This document shows positions 45,949-53,667 of a DNA stretch of 64,000 bases, piece by piece. This DNA is from Bradyrhizobium sp. LLZ17. GTDB taxonomy: Bacteria; Pseudomonadota; Alphaproteobacteria; Rhizobiales; Xanthobacteraceae. Under the pieces are notes generated by a model, which saw nothing but the letters and a program-made list of their open reading frames with translations, did no database searches and was not told the DNA's origin. A program made the position numbers and the translations under genes. Every line of letters begins with the position of its first letter. The first letter of the stretch is position 1. The DNA is taken from NCBI RefSeq assembly GCF_041200145.1, contig NZ_CP165734.1, positions 5,685,001 to 5,749,000 on the forward strand, in the 5' to 3' direction.

Positions 45949-46663
45949 TGTTCTCGTCACCGGCGGTAGCCGCGGCATCGGCCTTGCCATCGGCAAGCGC
46001 CTGGTTGGCGCCGGCTACAACGTGATCGCGGCGGCGCGGCGCGAGAGCGAGGAGCTCAAGGCCGCGATCGCCGAGTCCGAAGGACGTCTGCATTTCCGCG
46101 CCTGCGACCTCGCCGTCATCGATGCGATCCCGGCCTTCGCAAAGCTGGTGCGCGACGAGTTTGGCCCGATCTTTGGCCTCGTCAACAATGCCGGCCTCGG
46201 CACCGAGGGCCTGCTCGCCACCATGCACAATTCCGAGATCGAGGCACTGGTGCAGCTCAACGTGCTGTCGCCGATCATTCTCACCAAATATGTCGCGCGT
46301 CAGATGATGGCGGATGGTGCGGGCCGCATCATCAACATCTCCTCGATCATCGCGACGACGGGCTATAACGGGCTCTCGGTCTATGGAGCGACCAAGGCCG
46401 CCGCCACCGGATTCACCCGCTCGCTCGCGCGCGAGGTCGGCAAGCTCGGCATCACGGTGAATGCGATCGCGCCCGGTTTCATCGACACCGAGCTCACGCA
46501 CAATCTGTCCGAGGAGGCTCGCAAGCGCATCGCCGGCCGCAGCGCGCTGCGCCGGCTGCCCGAGACCGACGACGTCGCGCGCATGGTGGAATATCTGCTC
46601 GGCGAAGGCGGGCGTAATACGACGGGCACGGTGTTCACGATCGACGCCGGCAACACGGCGTAA
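45941..46663 (+). CDS. SDR ketoreductase (FabG-like)
   Basis: A 240-residue short-chain dehydrogenase starting MHNVLVTGGSRGIGLAIG. It has the NADPH motif, VNNAGLG, catalytic Y148 and K152 in YGATKAAA, and IAPGFIDTEL. It resembles 3-oxoacyl-ACP reductases. The overlap with the ligase gene and the adjacent ACP suggest it reduces the ACP-bound 3-keto product. No ketosynthase or thioesterase is present in the cassette. Confidence 0.9.
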   Translation: MHNVLVTGGSRGIGLAIGKRLVGAGYNVIAAARRESEELKAAIAESEGRLHFRACDLAVIDAIPAFAKLVRDEFGPIFGLVNNAGLGTEGLLATMHNSEIEALVQLNVLSPIILTKYVARQMMADGAGRIINISSIIATTGYNGLSVYGATKAAATGFTRSLAREVGKLGITVNAIAPGFIDTELTHNLSEEARKRIAGRSALRRLPETDDVARMVEYLLGEGGRNTTGTVFTIDAGNTA

Positions 46664-46791
46664 GGCGGAACCCGCTTCGCCATAATTGAGTTGATCCGGA
46701 GCAATGTCATTCCGCCGGATTTGGTCGTAAGATGCGCCGCAATCGGTTGAGTTACGTCAATCGATCTGCCCCAATCCACGAGGAGCAGTCC

Positions 46792-47001
46792 ATGGCCAGT
46801 TCAAACATGACCGCTTCGAATTACGGCCCGACCGAGCCATCCCGCGCGAAGCCGGACGACATTCATAGCCCGCCGATGGCGCATCAAAACTCCGGCGATC
46901 ATGGCCACGAAATGTATCCGCAGCAATTCGTCCGCCTGGTAGGCTGTCACAACGTGCCCGCGCCCGCATCGCGCAAGCGCGAGGATGAGAAGCTGCATTA
47001 G
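46792..47001 (+). CDS. Small hypothetical protein
   Basis: A 69-residue hydrophilic protein with a strong site (GAGGAG) before the ATG. It is Ser/Pro/His-rich in its N-terminal half and has FVRLVGCHNVPAPASRK near the end. There is no signal peptide, membrane segment or known family. It is probably cytoplasmic and unstructured at the N-terminus. Confidence 0.5.
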   Translation: MASSNMTASNYGPTEPSRAKPDDIHSPPMAHQNSGDHGHEMYPQQFVRLVGCHNVPAPASRKREDEKLH

Positions 47002-47013
47002 CCCTATCGGTGC

Positions 47014-47484
47014 TCACGGTTCGTGCTTTGGCAGATCGACCCGCTCATGTGAAAATTCCGGGGGCCCTTCGGTGAGGCGCCGAATGCGGCGCTCGCGTTC
47101 GTCTGGCGGCAAGTCGGGATCAAGCAGACTATCGATCTCCTGCACTGCGATCTCTTCGATCCTGGTGGCTTCCGATGCGACCGTGTGCGTCGATGACGGT
47201 GCGGCAGGCGCAGTGTTCAGCCCCAGTTCGACCAGCTTGCAGATCGCATCCGAGCGCGACAGCTGATGGGTTTCCGCCCAGGCATCAACGGCCGCGGTCA
47301 ATCGTTCCGGCATCTTGACCGCGCTGATCGGGTCAAGCCCGGTGCGCCGGCGGACCGGGCCGGTGGAGTCCTTGTTGGCGAAGTCGGGCACTTCGAAAAT
47401 CCCGTGCAACCCCTGGAGAGGGCCCAACCCTAGTCGTTCTCCCCGGCCGGTCGTTTGACGTCGATCAATGATCCGTTGCGGCAT
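47014..47484 (-). CDS. Ribbon-helix-helix-like hypothetical protein
   Basis: Up to 156 residues; the reliable part begins near RRRTGLDPISAVKMPERL. The segment SAVKMPERLTAAVDAWAETHQL followed by SRSDAICKLVELGL is a typical beta-helix-helix DNA-binding unit. An acidic tail follows. Residues before that segment look non-native, so the true start may lie well inside the given frame. It is likely a small repressor or antitoxin-like protein, although no toxin gene is adjacent. Confidence 0.5.
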   Translation of the reverse strand: MPQRIIDRRQTTGRGERLGLGPLQGLHGIFEVPDFANKDSTGPVRRRTGLDPISAVKMPERLTAAVDAWAETHQLSRSDAICKLVELGLNTAPAAPSSTHTVASEATRIEEIAVQEIDSLLDPDLPPDERERRIRRLTEGPPEFSHERVDLPKHEP

Positions 47485-47618
47485 TGCAGCGCGGCCTCAT
47501 CTTGTTGTTCGAGGCCGTTTCGGCCAATGATTGCAGGGGGCGCGTCAGGCGGCGAACCCGAATCGAACTTGCCACGTATTTCTTTTGGAAATGTTCCCAA
47601 CCATCGCGGCGTCACCAG

Positions 47619-48773
47619 ATGACATCAGGCGAATCCTTCTACGGCGCCATTCCCGTCTTTCGCGGGTTCACCAGCCTGATGGACCCTGCGCTGTATTCGC
47701 CGTTGCCGGAGGACTGGAGCATTGGCGTCGCCGATATCGTCGATTCCACCAAGGCGATTGCGGCGCAGCGTTACAAGGCGGTCAACATGGCCGGCGCCGC
47801 CGTGATCGCGGCGGTCACGAACGCGCTGGAGGGGCGCGAATTCCCCTTCGTGTTCGGTGGCGATGGCGCGAGCTTTGCGGTGGCGCCCCGCGATCTCGAC
47901 CGCGCCCGCGAAGCATTGGCCGCGACCGCGGCCTGGGTGCGGGAGGATCTCGATCTCATGATGCGCGTTGCGCTGGTGCCGGTGAGCGCCATCCGCGCGC
48001 AAGGCCTGGATGTGCGAGTCGCGCGGTTCGGCCCGTCGGCCAATTTGTCCTATGCGATGTTCTCCGGCGGTGGGCTGAACTGGGCCGACGCCGCGATGAA
48101 GCGTGGCGAGTTCGCCATCACCGAAGCGCCCGCCGGCACGCATCCGGATCTCTCGGGCCTGTCTTGCCGGTTCGAGGTGATTCCGGCCTCGCGCGGACTG
48201 ATCCTGTCGGTGCTGGTGATGCCGGCGCGCGGTGCGGATCCGACGGCATTCCGAAAAGTGATCGAGGACATCATCCAGCTGGTCGAGCGCAGCCCGGATG
48301 CTGGCCGTCCCGTGCCGCCGCAGGGGCCGCCGCTGACGTGGCCGCCGCAGGGATTGGACTATGAAGCCCGCGCGAAACGCGGCGGCTCGTTGTTCACGCG
48401 TCGCGCCGCCGTGCTCGCCTACACGCTTTTCGCCTATCTCCTGATGCACTTCGACATCAAAGCCGGCGGCTTCGTGCCGAAGGTCTACAAGCGCCAGGTG
48501 GTCGAGAACTCCGACTTCCGAAAATATGACGACGGCCTGCGCATGATTCTCGATTGTACCCCTGAGCTCGAACGCGACCTGAGCGATCGTCTTGCGACGG
48601 CCGCACGCGCCGGCATCGTGCGCTATGGCCTCTATCAGCAGGACGCCGCGATGATGACTTGCTTCACGCCCTCGGCGCTGCGCAGCGATCACGTCCACTT
48701 CATCGATGGCGCGCGGGGCGGCTACGCATCGGCAGCGACGGCGTTGAAGGCGATGCCGGCGGACGCGAGTTAG
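47619..48773 (+). CDS. DUF3095 protein with class III nucleotidyl cyclase-like motifs
   Basis: A 384-residue protein of the DUF3095 family. Residues 35-90 carry both metal-binding motifs of class III cyclases: GVADIVDST (D39) and FGGDGASFAV (D82), spaced as in cyclases. The rest includes LNWADAAMKRGEF and a C-terminal domain with RRAAVLAYTLFAYLLMHFD and VRYGLYQQDAAMMTCF. Signal production has not been shown, as far as I know. The start is the ATG at 47619; the frame is open upstream to 47484. Standalone gene. Confidence 0.8.
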   Translation: MTSGESFYGAIPVFRGFTSLMDPALYSPLPEDWSIGVADIVDSTKAIAAQRYKAVNMAGAAVIAAVTNALEGREFPFVFGGDGASFAVAPRDLDRAREALAATAAWVREDLDLMMRVALVPVSAIRAQGLDVRVARFGPSANLSYAMFSGGGLNWADAAMKRGEFAITEAPAGTHPDLSGLSCRFEVIPASRGLILSVLVMPARGADPTAFRKVIEDIIQLVERSPDAGRPVPPQGPPLTWPPQGLDYEARAKRGGSLFTRRAAVLAYTLFAYLLMHFDIKAGGFVPKVYKRQVVENSDFRKYDDGLRMILDCTPELERDLSDRLATAARAGIVRYGLYQQDAAMMTCFTPSALRSDHVHFIDGARGGYASAATALKAMPADAS

Positions 48774-49204
48774 CGTCCGGCCCGCGTCCAGGTCTCGCCG
48801 CCGCAGAGCGCACCGACACAGCCTTCGACCCGCAGCGAATCCGCGCCGGTTACCGTCACGCTGCTCGCATAGGTGCTGCCGTCGTCGGCATTGTAGATCT
48901 CGCCCGACCATTTGCTCGGCCCGGCTGGCCGCATGCCGCTGAACAGCGGCAATCCCATCATCGAGCGTTTGGCGAGCGCGGGATTGGGATTTTTGCTGTC
49001 GGTCGCGGGCTGGCCGGTCGCGGTGTCGTAGGGCTCCCGCAGCCAGACGATCACGCCGCAGATGCCGCCGCCGCACTTGCTGATCCTGACGCGTGCATCG
49101 CCGGCCTGAGTAAGCCAGGTCCCGTCGGCGCTCTGCGCCTGCGCGGCAGTCCCACCAAGCAGCGCAGCCAGGAGGATAGCGAGGGCGGCAAATCTGAATG
49201 TCAT
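48770..49204 (-). CDS. DUF2147 domain-containing secreted protein
   Basis: A 144-residue periplasmic protein. The signal peptide is MTFRFAALAILLAALLGG ending near AQAQS. The DUF2147 pattern follows: GTWLTQAGDARVRISKCGGGICGVIVWL, MGLPLFSGMRPAG, KWSGEIYNADDGSTY and CVGALCGGETWTR. Its 3' end overlaps the end of the convergent DUF3095 gene by four bases. Family function is unknown. Confidence 0.9.
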   Translation of the reverse strand: MTFRFAALAILLAALLGGTAAQAQSADGTWLTQAGDARVRISKCGGGICGVIVWLREPYDTATGQPATDSKNPNPALAKRSMMGLPLFSGMRPAGPSKWSGEIYNADDGSTYASSVTVTGADSLRVEGCVGALCGGETWTRAGR

Positions 49205-49309
49205 GGAGGGCGCCTTGGAATGGAGGCGTCTCAATAGCAGCAAATCAGGATAGTGCAACGCCTGATGGAATCACATTCCTGCGCTTATTTGCCCCAGCGA
49301 ACACCGGCG

Positions 49310-49837
49310 TCACCAGGGCAGGCCGCACAGGTCGATGGTGCCGAGCGTCGGTGCGCGCACCACGTCGAACACGTAGGGGGCCATATGGGTGAATCGAATC
49401 CGTCCCTCCGGCTGCTCGCAATAGACCTCGCCCTTGAAGGGCTGCCATTTGCGCGCCTCGTAGAAGGCGACATTGTGCGGTTCGCAGAACAGGATCGCAA
49501 AGCGGACCGCCTCGTTGGCCCGCATGGTGTGCACCGCTGCGTCGATTGCCATGGTGGCGTAGCCGCGGCCGCGACAGTCCTCGCGCGTGCAGACTCCGCC
49601 GATGCCGCCGACATGCACCTTCTGCCCGTTCCAGGTGACAGTGCGGAAGTAGATGCCGACATGGCAAACGAGGCCGTCCTCGGGCGTCTCGATCAGTACA
49701 CGTAGATCGGGATGGGCCCACATGACGTGACCCCAAGGCTGCTTCTCGACCTTGTGGCGCGGCCAGACCGCGCTATGCAAGGGCTCCGCGATCGACCACG
49801 AGGCGTCACCGTTTAAAATATCGATCTCGATGCTCAT
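49310..49837 (-). CDS. GNAT family N-acetyltransferase
   Basis: A 175-residue acetyl-CoA-dependent transferase. The acetyl-CoA-binding segment is VGGIGGVCTREDCRGRGYATMAID (R/Q-x-x-G-x-G/A as CRGRGYA). FCEPHNVAFYEARKWQPF gives motif B. Layout and length recall aminoglycoside 2'-N-acetyltransferases, but I do not claim resistance. The plus-strand neighbour is superoxide dismutase. The substrate is unknown. Confidence 0.85.
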   Translation of the reverse strand: MSIEIDILNGDASWSIAEPLHSAVWPRHKVEKQPWGHVMWAHPDLRVLIETPEDGLVCHVGIYFRTVTWNGQKVHVGGIGGVCTREDCRGRGYATMAIDAAVHTMRANEAVRFAILFCEPHNVAFYEARKWQPFKGEVYCEQPEGRIRFTHMAPYVFDVVRAPTLGTIDLCGLPW

Positions 49838-50080
49838 TGCTCTGTCTTTTGCATGCTGGCTGCGTGGTCCATTCGTTCTGTCATAAGCGGTTCAAAGGCA
49901 ATGATATTTTGCGGCGACGATCAAGTCGGGACGAGCATCGGCGCGCCTGCGGCAAAATTGTGCTTTCCGGCCGTGCCTCGCATCCCGGCCTTTCGAAATT
50001 GGCGGTATTTAACGGCGGCGGAACCTTCTATAAGGGGTGACCGTTAAGCTTCGTTCCCCATCAGTTGCGGACAACAACCC

Positions 50081-50677
50081 ATGACATTCACGCTGCCCCC
50101 CCTTCCTTACGCCTATGACGCCCTCGGGCAATTCATGTCGAAGGAAACTCTGGAATTCCACCACGACAAGCACCACCAGGCCTATGTCACCAACGGCAAC
50201 AACGCGCTCAAGGGCACCGAATGGGAAGGCAAATCCCTTGAGGAGATCGTCAAGGGCTCGTTCGGCAAGAACCCCGCGGTGTTCAACAATGCCGGCCAGC
50301 ATTACAATCACATTCACTTCTGGAGCTGGATGAAGCCCAATGGCGGCGGCACCAAGCTGCCCGGCAAGCTCGAGAAGAAGATCAACGAGGACCTCGGCGG
50401 CTTCGAGAAGTTCAAGACCGACTTCCAGGCGGCTGGCGTCGGTCAGTTCGGCTCCGGCTGGGCCTGGCTCCAGGTCAAGAACGGCAAGCTCGAGATCTCC
50501 AAGACCCCGAACGGCGAGAATCCGCTGGTGCATGGCGCCACCCCGATCCTCGGCTGCGACGTCTGGGAGCACTCCTACTACATCGATTATCGCAACCGCC
50601 GTCCGGACTATCTGAAGGCGTTTGTCGAGAACCTCGTGAACTGGGAATATGTCGAGTCCCTGTTCGACAAGGTCTGA
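50081..50677 (+). CDS. sodB: Superoxide dismutase (Fe/Mn family)
   Basis: A 198-residue cytosolic superoxide dismutase. The metal ligands are H27 (FHHDKHH), H77 (YNHIHFW), D160 and H164 (DVWEHSYY). The overall sequence (LPPLPYAYDALGQFMS, FGSGWAWLQV) resembles alphaproteobacterial Fe- or cambialistic enzymes; the metal cannot be read from sequence alone. It converts superoxide to oxygen and hydrogen peroxide. Monocistronic, ending before a repeat element and a strong terminator. Confidence 0.92.
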   Translation: MTFTLPPLPYAYDALGQFMSKETLEFHHDKHHQAYVTNGNNALKGTEWEGKSLEEIVKGSFGKNPAVFNNAGQHYNHIHFWSWMKPNGGGTKLPGKLEKKINEDLGGFEKFKTDFQAAGVGQFGSGWAWLQVKNGKLEISKTPNGENPLVHGATPILGCDVWEHSYYIDYRNRRPDYLKAFVENLVNWEYVESLFDKV

Positions 50678-50688
50678 GGCTTCACTCC

Positions 50689-50785
50689 GTCATTCCGGGG
50701 CGATGCGCAGCATCGAACTATGGTGCGGGCTCCCGCACCAGAGAATCTCGAGATTCCGGGTTCGGCTTTGCCGCCCCGGAATGAC
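50689..50785. repeat. CATTCCGGGG dispersed inverted repeat
   Basis: GTCATTCCGGGGCGATGC at the left mirrors GCCGCCCCGGAATGAC at the right, with an inner insertion GGTGCGGGCTCCCGCACC forming its own hairpin. Fourth copy of this family in the window. Confidence 0.7.
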
Positions 50786-50791
50786 ATAAAC

Positions 50792-50823
50792 AAAAAGGCG
50801 GCCGCGTGCGCGGCCGCCTTTTT
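50792..50823. terminator. Strong bidirectional terminator after sodB
   Basis: AAAAAGGCGGCCGCG and CGCGGCCGCCTTTTT form a perfect stem of 15 bp including A/T flanks, giving U runs on both strands. It separates sodB from the zinc operon promoter. Confidence 0.88.
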
Positions 50824-50862
50824 GCTATGCGAGCGAGCCTGAGCCGGGCGTGGACAGGCGTA

Positions 50863-50879
50863 ATGTTATAATATAACAT
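50863..50879 (+). promoter_or_regulatory. Zur box upstream of the zinc-uptake operon
   Basis: ATGTTATAATATAACAT is a perfect 17-bp palindrome matching the Zur operator known from alphaproteobacteria. It lies 6 bases before the ATG of the His-rich ORF and upstream of znuCBA. Zinc-bound Zur would block transcription. The box position implies that either the transcript is leaderless or translation begins further down. Confidence 0.82.
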
Positions 50880-50885
50880 CCTTGA

Positions 50886-51110
50886 ATGGTTCCCGCCGCG
50901 TCCCCGACCCATCATCACGACCATTCCCATGCCCACGGGCATTCGCATGGGCACGACCACAGCCACGCCCATGTCCATGACGCAGCCCAGCCGCATCCGG
51001 CCCAAGCCGCGCCCTGGTCGATCTTGCGCATGACGATGGCCGCGCGCCTGTCGGCCGCAATGGCCGTTTGCGTCGTGCTCTGGGGTGTCGTCTGGCTGGC
51101 AATGAGGTGA
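50886..51110 (+). CDS. Small His-rich single-pass membrane protein at the head of the zinc operon
   Basis: A 74-residue protein. Residues 9-37 contain 14 histidines in HHHDHSHAHGHSHG-type repeats; residues 51-73 form one hydrophobic helix (AARLSAAMAVCVVLWGVVWLAM). The gap to znuC is 2 bases. No ribosome binding site precedes the ATG, and the Zur box ends just before it, so the start or leaderless translation is uncertain. The context suggests zinc binding near the membrane to feed ZnuABC or the COG0523 chaperone. I do not recognise a named family. Confidence 0.6.
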   Translation: MVPAASPTHHHDHSHAHGHSHGHDHSHAHVHDAAQPHPAQAAPWSILRMTMAARLSAAMAVCVVLWGVVWLAMR

Positions 51111-51112
51111 TC

Positions 51113-51867
51113 ATGGCGGCCGTGCACTTCCACAACGTGACACTTGGTTATGACCGGCACCCGGCCGTGCACCACCTCAGCGGCGAGGTCGCCTCCGGCG
51201 CGCTGGTTGCGGTGATCGGCCCGAACGGCGCCGGCAAGTCGACGCTGCTGCGCGGCATCGTCGGCATCCTCAGGCCGCTCGACGGCAGCATTCATCACGG
51301 CGGGCTTGATTCCGCGATATTGCCTATCTGCCGCAGAGCGCCGAGATCGACCGCAGCTTCCCGATCTCGGTGTTCGATTTCGTCGCCACCGGATTGTGGC
51401 GCGCGACCGGCCTGTTCGGCGGTATTGGCAAGGCCGCGCGCGACAAGATCCTGCGGGCGATCGGCGCCGTTGGGCTGAACGGTTTCGAGAACCGTCCCAT
51501 CGGCACCCTCTCCGGCGGGCAGATGCAGCGGGTGCTGTTCGCGCGCGTGCTGCTCCAGGACGCTGCGCTGATCGTGCTCGACGAGCCCTTCAACGCCATC
51601 GACAGCAAGACCACGGCCGATCTGCTCGCGCTGGTGAAGCAATGGCATGGCGAGGGCCGTACCGTGCTGGCCGCGCTGCACGACATGGAGATGGTGCGCA
51701 ATCATTTCAGCGAGACGCTGGTGCTGGCGCGCGGGCCTGTGGCGTGGGGCCCGACGGCGGAGGTGCTGACGCCGGAAAACCTGCTGGTTGCGATGCGGAT
51801 GTGCGAGGCCTTCGACGACAGTGCCGCGGCCTGCGCGGCCGACGATGCCCGCTCGCGAGCGGCGTGA
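51113..51867 (+). pseudogene. znuC: Zinc ABC transporter ATP-binding protein ZnuC, frameshifted
   Basis: A metal-type ABC ATPase. The first frame has the Walker A VIGPNGAGKST (36-44) up to IHHGGLDS. The frame changes near 51312, where one added C gives GGLDSRDIAYLPQSAEID. The second frame has the signature LSGGQMQRVLFAR, Walker B LIVLDEPFNAID and the switch histidine ALHDMEM. It would energise the ZnuB channel. The surrounding operon genes are intact, so a base-call error is plausible. Confidence 0.85.
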
Positions 51868-51873
51868 TCACAG

Positions 51874-52743
51874 ATGGTCTACGACGCGCTGATCGGTCCG
51901 TTCACTGAATTCGAGTTCATGCGGCGGGCGCTCGCGGCTGTCATCGCGCTGTCGCTCGCCGGTGCGCCGATCGGCGTGTTCCTGATGCTGCGGCGGATGA
52001 GCCTCGTCGGCGATGCCATGGCACACGCGATCCTGCCGGGAGCGGCGGTTGGCTTCCTGCTCTCCGGCCTCAACCTGTTCGCGATGACGGCGGGCGGCCT
52101 GATCGCGGGCTTTGCGGTCGCGATCCTCTCCGGTGTGGTCGCGCGCTCGACCGGGTTGAAGGAGGACGCGTCACTCGCGACCTTTTATCTGGCCTCGCTG
52201 GCGCTGGGCGTCAGCATCGTCTCGATCAAGGGCACCAATATCGACCTGCTGCACGTGCTGTTCGGCAACATCCTTGCCATGGACGACCAGACCCTGCTGA
52301 TTGTCGCCTTCAACGCCACGATCACGCTGCTGGTGCTGGCCGTGATCTTTCGCCCGCTGGTGATCGAGAGCGTCGATCCCTTGTTTCTGCGCACCGTGAG
52401 CCGTGCCGGCGGACCTGCGCATCTCGTCTTCCTCGCACTGGTCGTGATCAACCTCGTCAACGGCTTTCAGGCGCTTGGCACTCTGCTCGCAGTCGGCCTG
52501 ATGATCCTGCCGGCCGGCATCGCGCGGTTCTGGTCGCGCGATCTCACGGTGATGATCTGCATTGCCGTCATTGCCGCGGCTGTCTCTGGCTATGCCGGCC
52601 TCGTGCTGTCGTTCCAGACCCGCGTTCCGTCGGGCCCCGCGATCATCCTGATTGCGAGCGTGCTCTACATCGTCTCCGTCCTGTTCGGGCGCGTCGGCGG
52701 TATCGTCCGGCAGCTGTTTCCCGGCCGGCATCTGGAGGCGTGA
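51874..52743 (+). CDS. znuB: Zinc ABC transporter permease ZnuB
   Basis: A 289-residue inner-membrane permease of the ABC-3 type with about nine membrane helices. It has the ATPase-contact segment RMSLVGDAMAHAILPGAAVGF and later FQALGTLLAVGLMILPAG. It starts 6 bases after znuC and ends 5 bases before the znuA ATG. It imports Zn(II), although Mn(II) relatives look similar; the Zur box favours zinc. Confidence 0.9.
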   Translation: MVYDALIGPFTEFEFMRRALAAVIALSLAGAPIGVFLMLRRMSLVGDAMAHAILPGAAVGFLLSGLNLFAMTAGGLIAGFAVAILSGVVARSTGLKEDASLATFYLASLALGVSIVSIKGTNIDLLHVLFGNILAMDDQTLLIVAFNATITLLVLAVIFRPLVIESVDPLFLRTVSRAGGPAHLVFLALVVINLVNGFQALGTLLAVGLMILPAGIARFWSRDLTVMICIAVIAAAVSGYAGLVLSFQTRVPSGPAIILIASVLYIVSVLFGRVGGIVRQLFPGRHLEA

Positions 52744-52748
52744 CGGCG

Positions 52749-53612
52749 ATGCGGCGTGTTCTCGTTTGTGTGCTGTTGCTGATCGCCTCGCCGCTGCACG
52801 CCGCGGAGCGGCTCAACGTGGTCGCCAGCTTCTCGATTCTCGGCGATTTCGTCCGGAACGTCGGCGGCGACCGGGTCAACGTCACGACGCTGGTCGGCGC
52901 CGACAGCGATGTCCATGTGTACACGCCGACGCCATCCGATGCGAAGCGGATCGCCGACGCAAAGCTCGTCATCGTCAACGGGCTCGGGCTGGAGGGCTGG
53001 CTGCCGCGTCTGGTGCAGTCCTCCGGAGCTAAGGCGCAGGTAGTCACCGCGAGCGACGGTGTGGCGCCCCTGAAGCTCGGCTCGGCAGCCGATCCGCATG
53101 CCTGGCAGTCTGTCCCCAACGCCAGGATTTACGTGAGTGACATCGCCAATGCGCTCGCTGCGGCCGACCCGGACGATGCGGACTTCTTCCGCACCCAGGC
53201 AAAAGCCTACCTGGAAAAACTCGACACGCTCGACCGCGAGGTCCGCGACGCCGTGGCCAAGATTCCACCCGAGCGGCGCAGGGTGATCTCCACCCACAAC
53301 GCCTTCGGCTATTTCGCTGCTGAATACGGCATCGCGTTCATTGCGCCGCTCGGGGTTTCCACCGAAACCGAGCCCAGCGCGCGGGATATCGCCGGCATCA
53401 TCGGCCAGATCCGGACCCAAAAAATCCCGGCCGTTTTCCTGGAGAATATCAGCGACGACCGGCTGATCCGGCGGATCGCGGCCGAGACCGGGGCAAAGGT
53501 CGGCGGGACCCTGATTTCCGACGGTTTGACCGGCGAAAAGGGGCCTGCACCCACTTACATTGACATGGTCAGGCACAATATAAAGGCCCTGACCAGCGCG
53601 CTTGACCATTAG
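52749..53612 (+). CDS. znuA: Zinc ABC transporter substrate-binding protein ZnuA
   Basis: A 287-residue periplasmic binding protein of the cluster 9 (A-I) type. The signal peptide is MRRVLVCVLLLIASPLHAAE. The metal ligands are H56 (SDVHVYTP), H117 (ADPHAW), H183 (STHNAFGY) and D258 (LISDGL), the three-His/one-Asp set. The flexible His-rich loop of classical ZnuA is absent, as in AztC-type proteins. GGAGG at 52734-52738 supports ATG 52749 over GTG 52740. It delivers zinc to ZnuB. Confidence 0.9.
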   Translation: MRRVLVCVLLLIASPLHAAERLNVVASFSILGDFVRNVGGDRVNVTTLVGADSDVHVYTPTPSDAKRIADAKLVIVNGLGLEGWLPRLVQSSGAKAQVVTASDGVAPLKLGSAADPHAWQSVPNARIYVSDIANALAAADPDDADFFRTQAKAYLEKLDTLDREVRDAVAKIPPERRRVISTHNAFGYFAAEYGIAFIAPLGVSTETEPSARDIAGIIGQIRTQKIPAVFLENISDDRLIRRIAAETGAKVGGTLISDGLTGEKGPAPTYIDMVRHNIKALTSALDH

Positions 53613-53667
53613 GGCAGGGGGCCACCCCGCCTCGCGTCGCGCGACAAGCCCTACGTCCGGAGTTGTT

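Noticed and set aside
47420..47580. A T-arm-like GTTCGATTC on the minus strand suggesting a tRNA
   Set aside because: The flanking bases do not form a T stem, and no acceptor or anticodon arm can be drawn.
49310..49837. Calling the GNAT an aminoglycoside acetyltransferase or NodA
   Set aside because: Only general GNAT motifs are visible; length and layout are not enough to assign either function.
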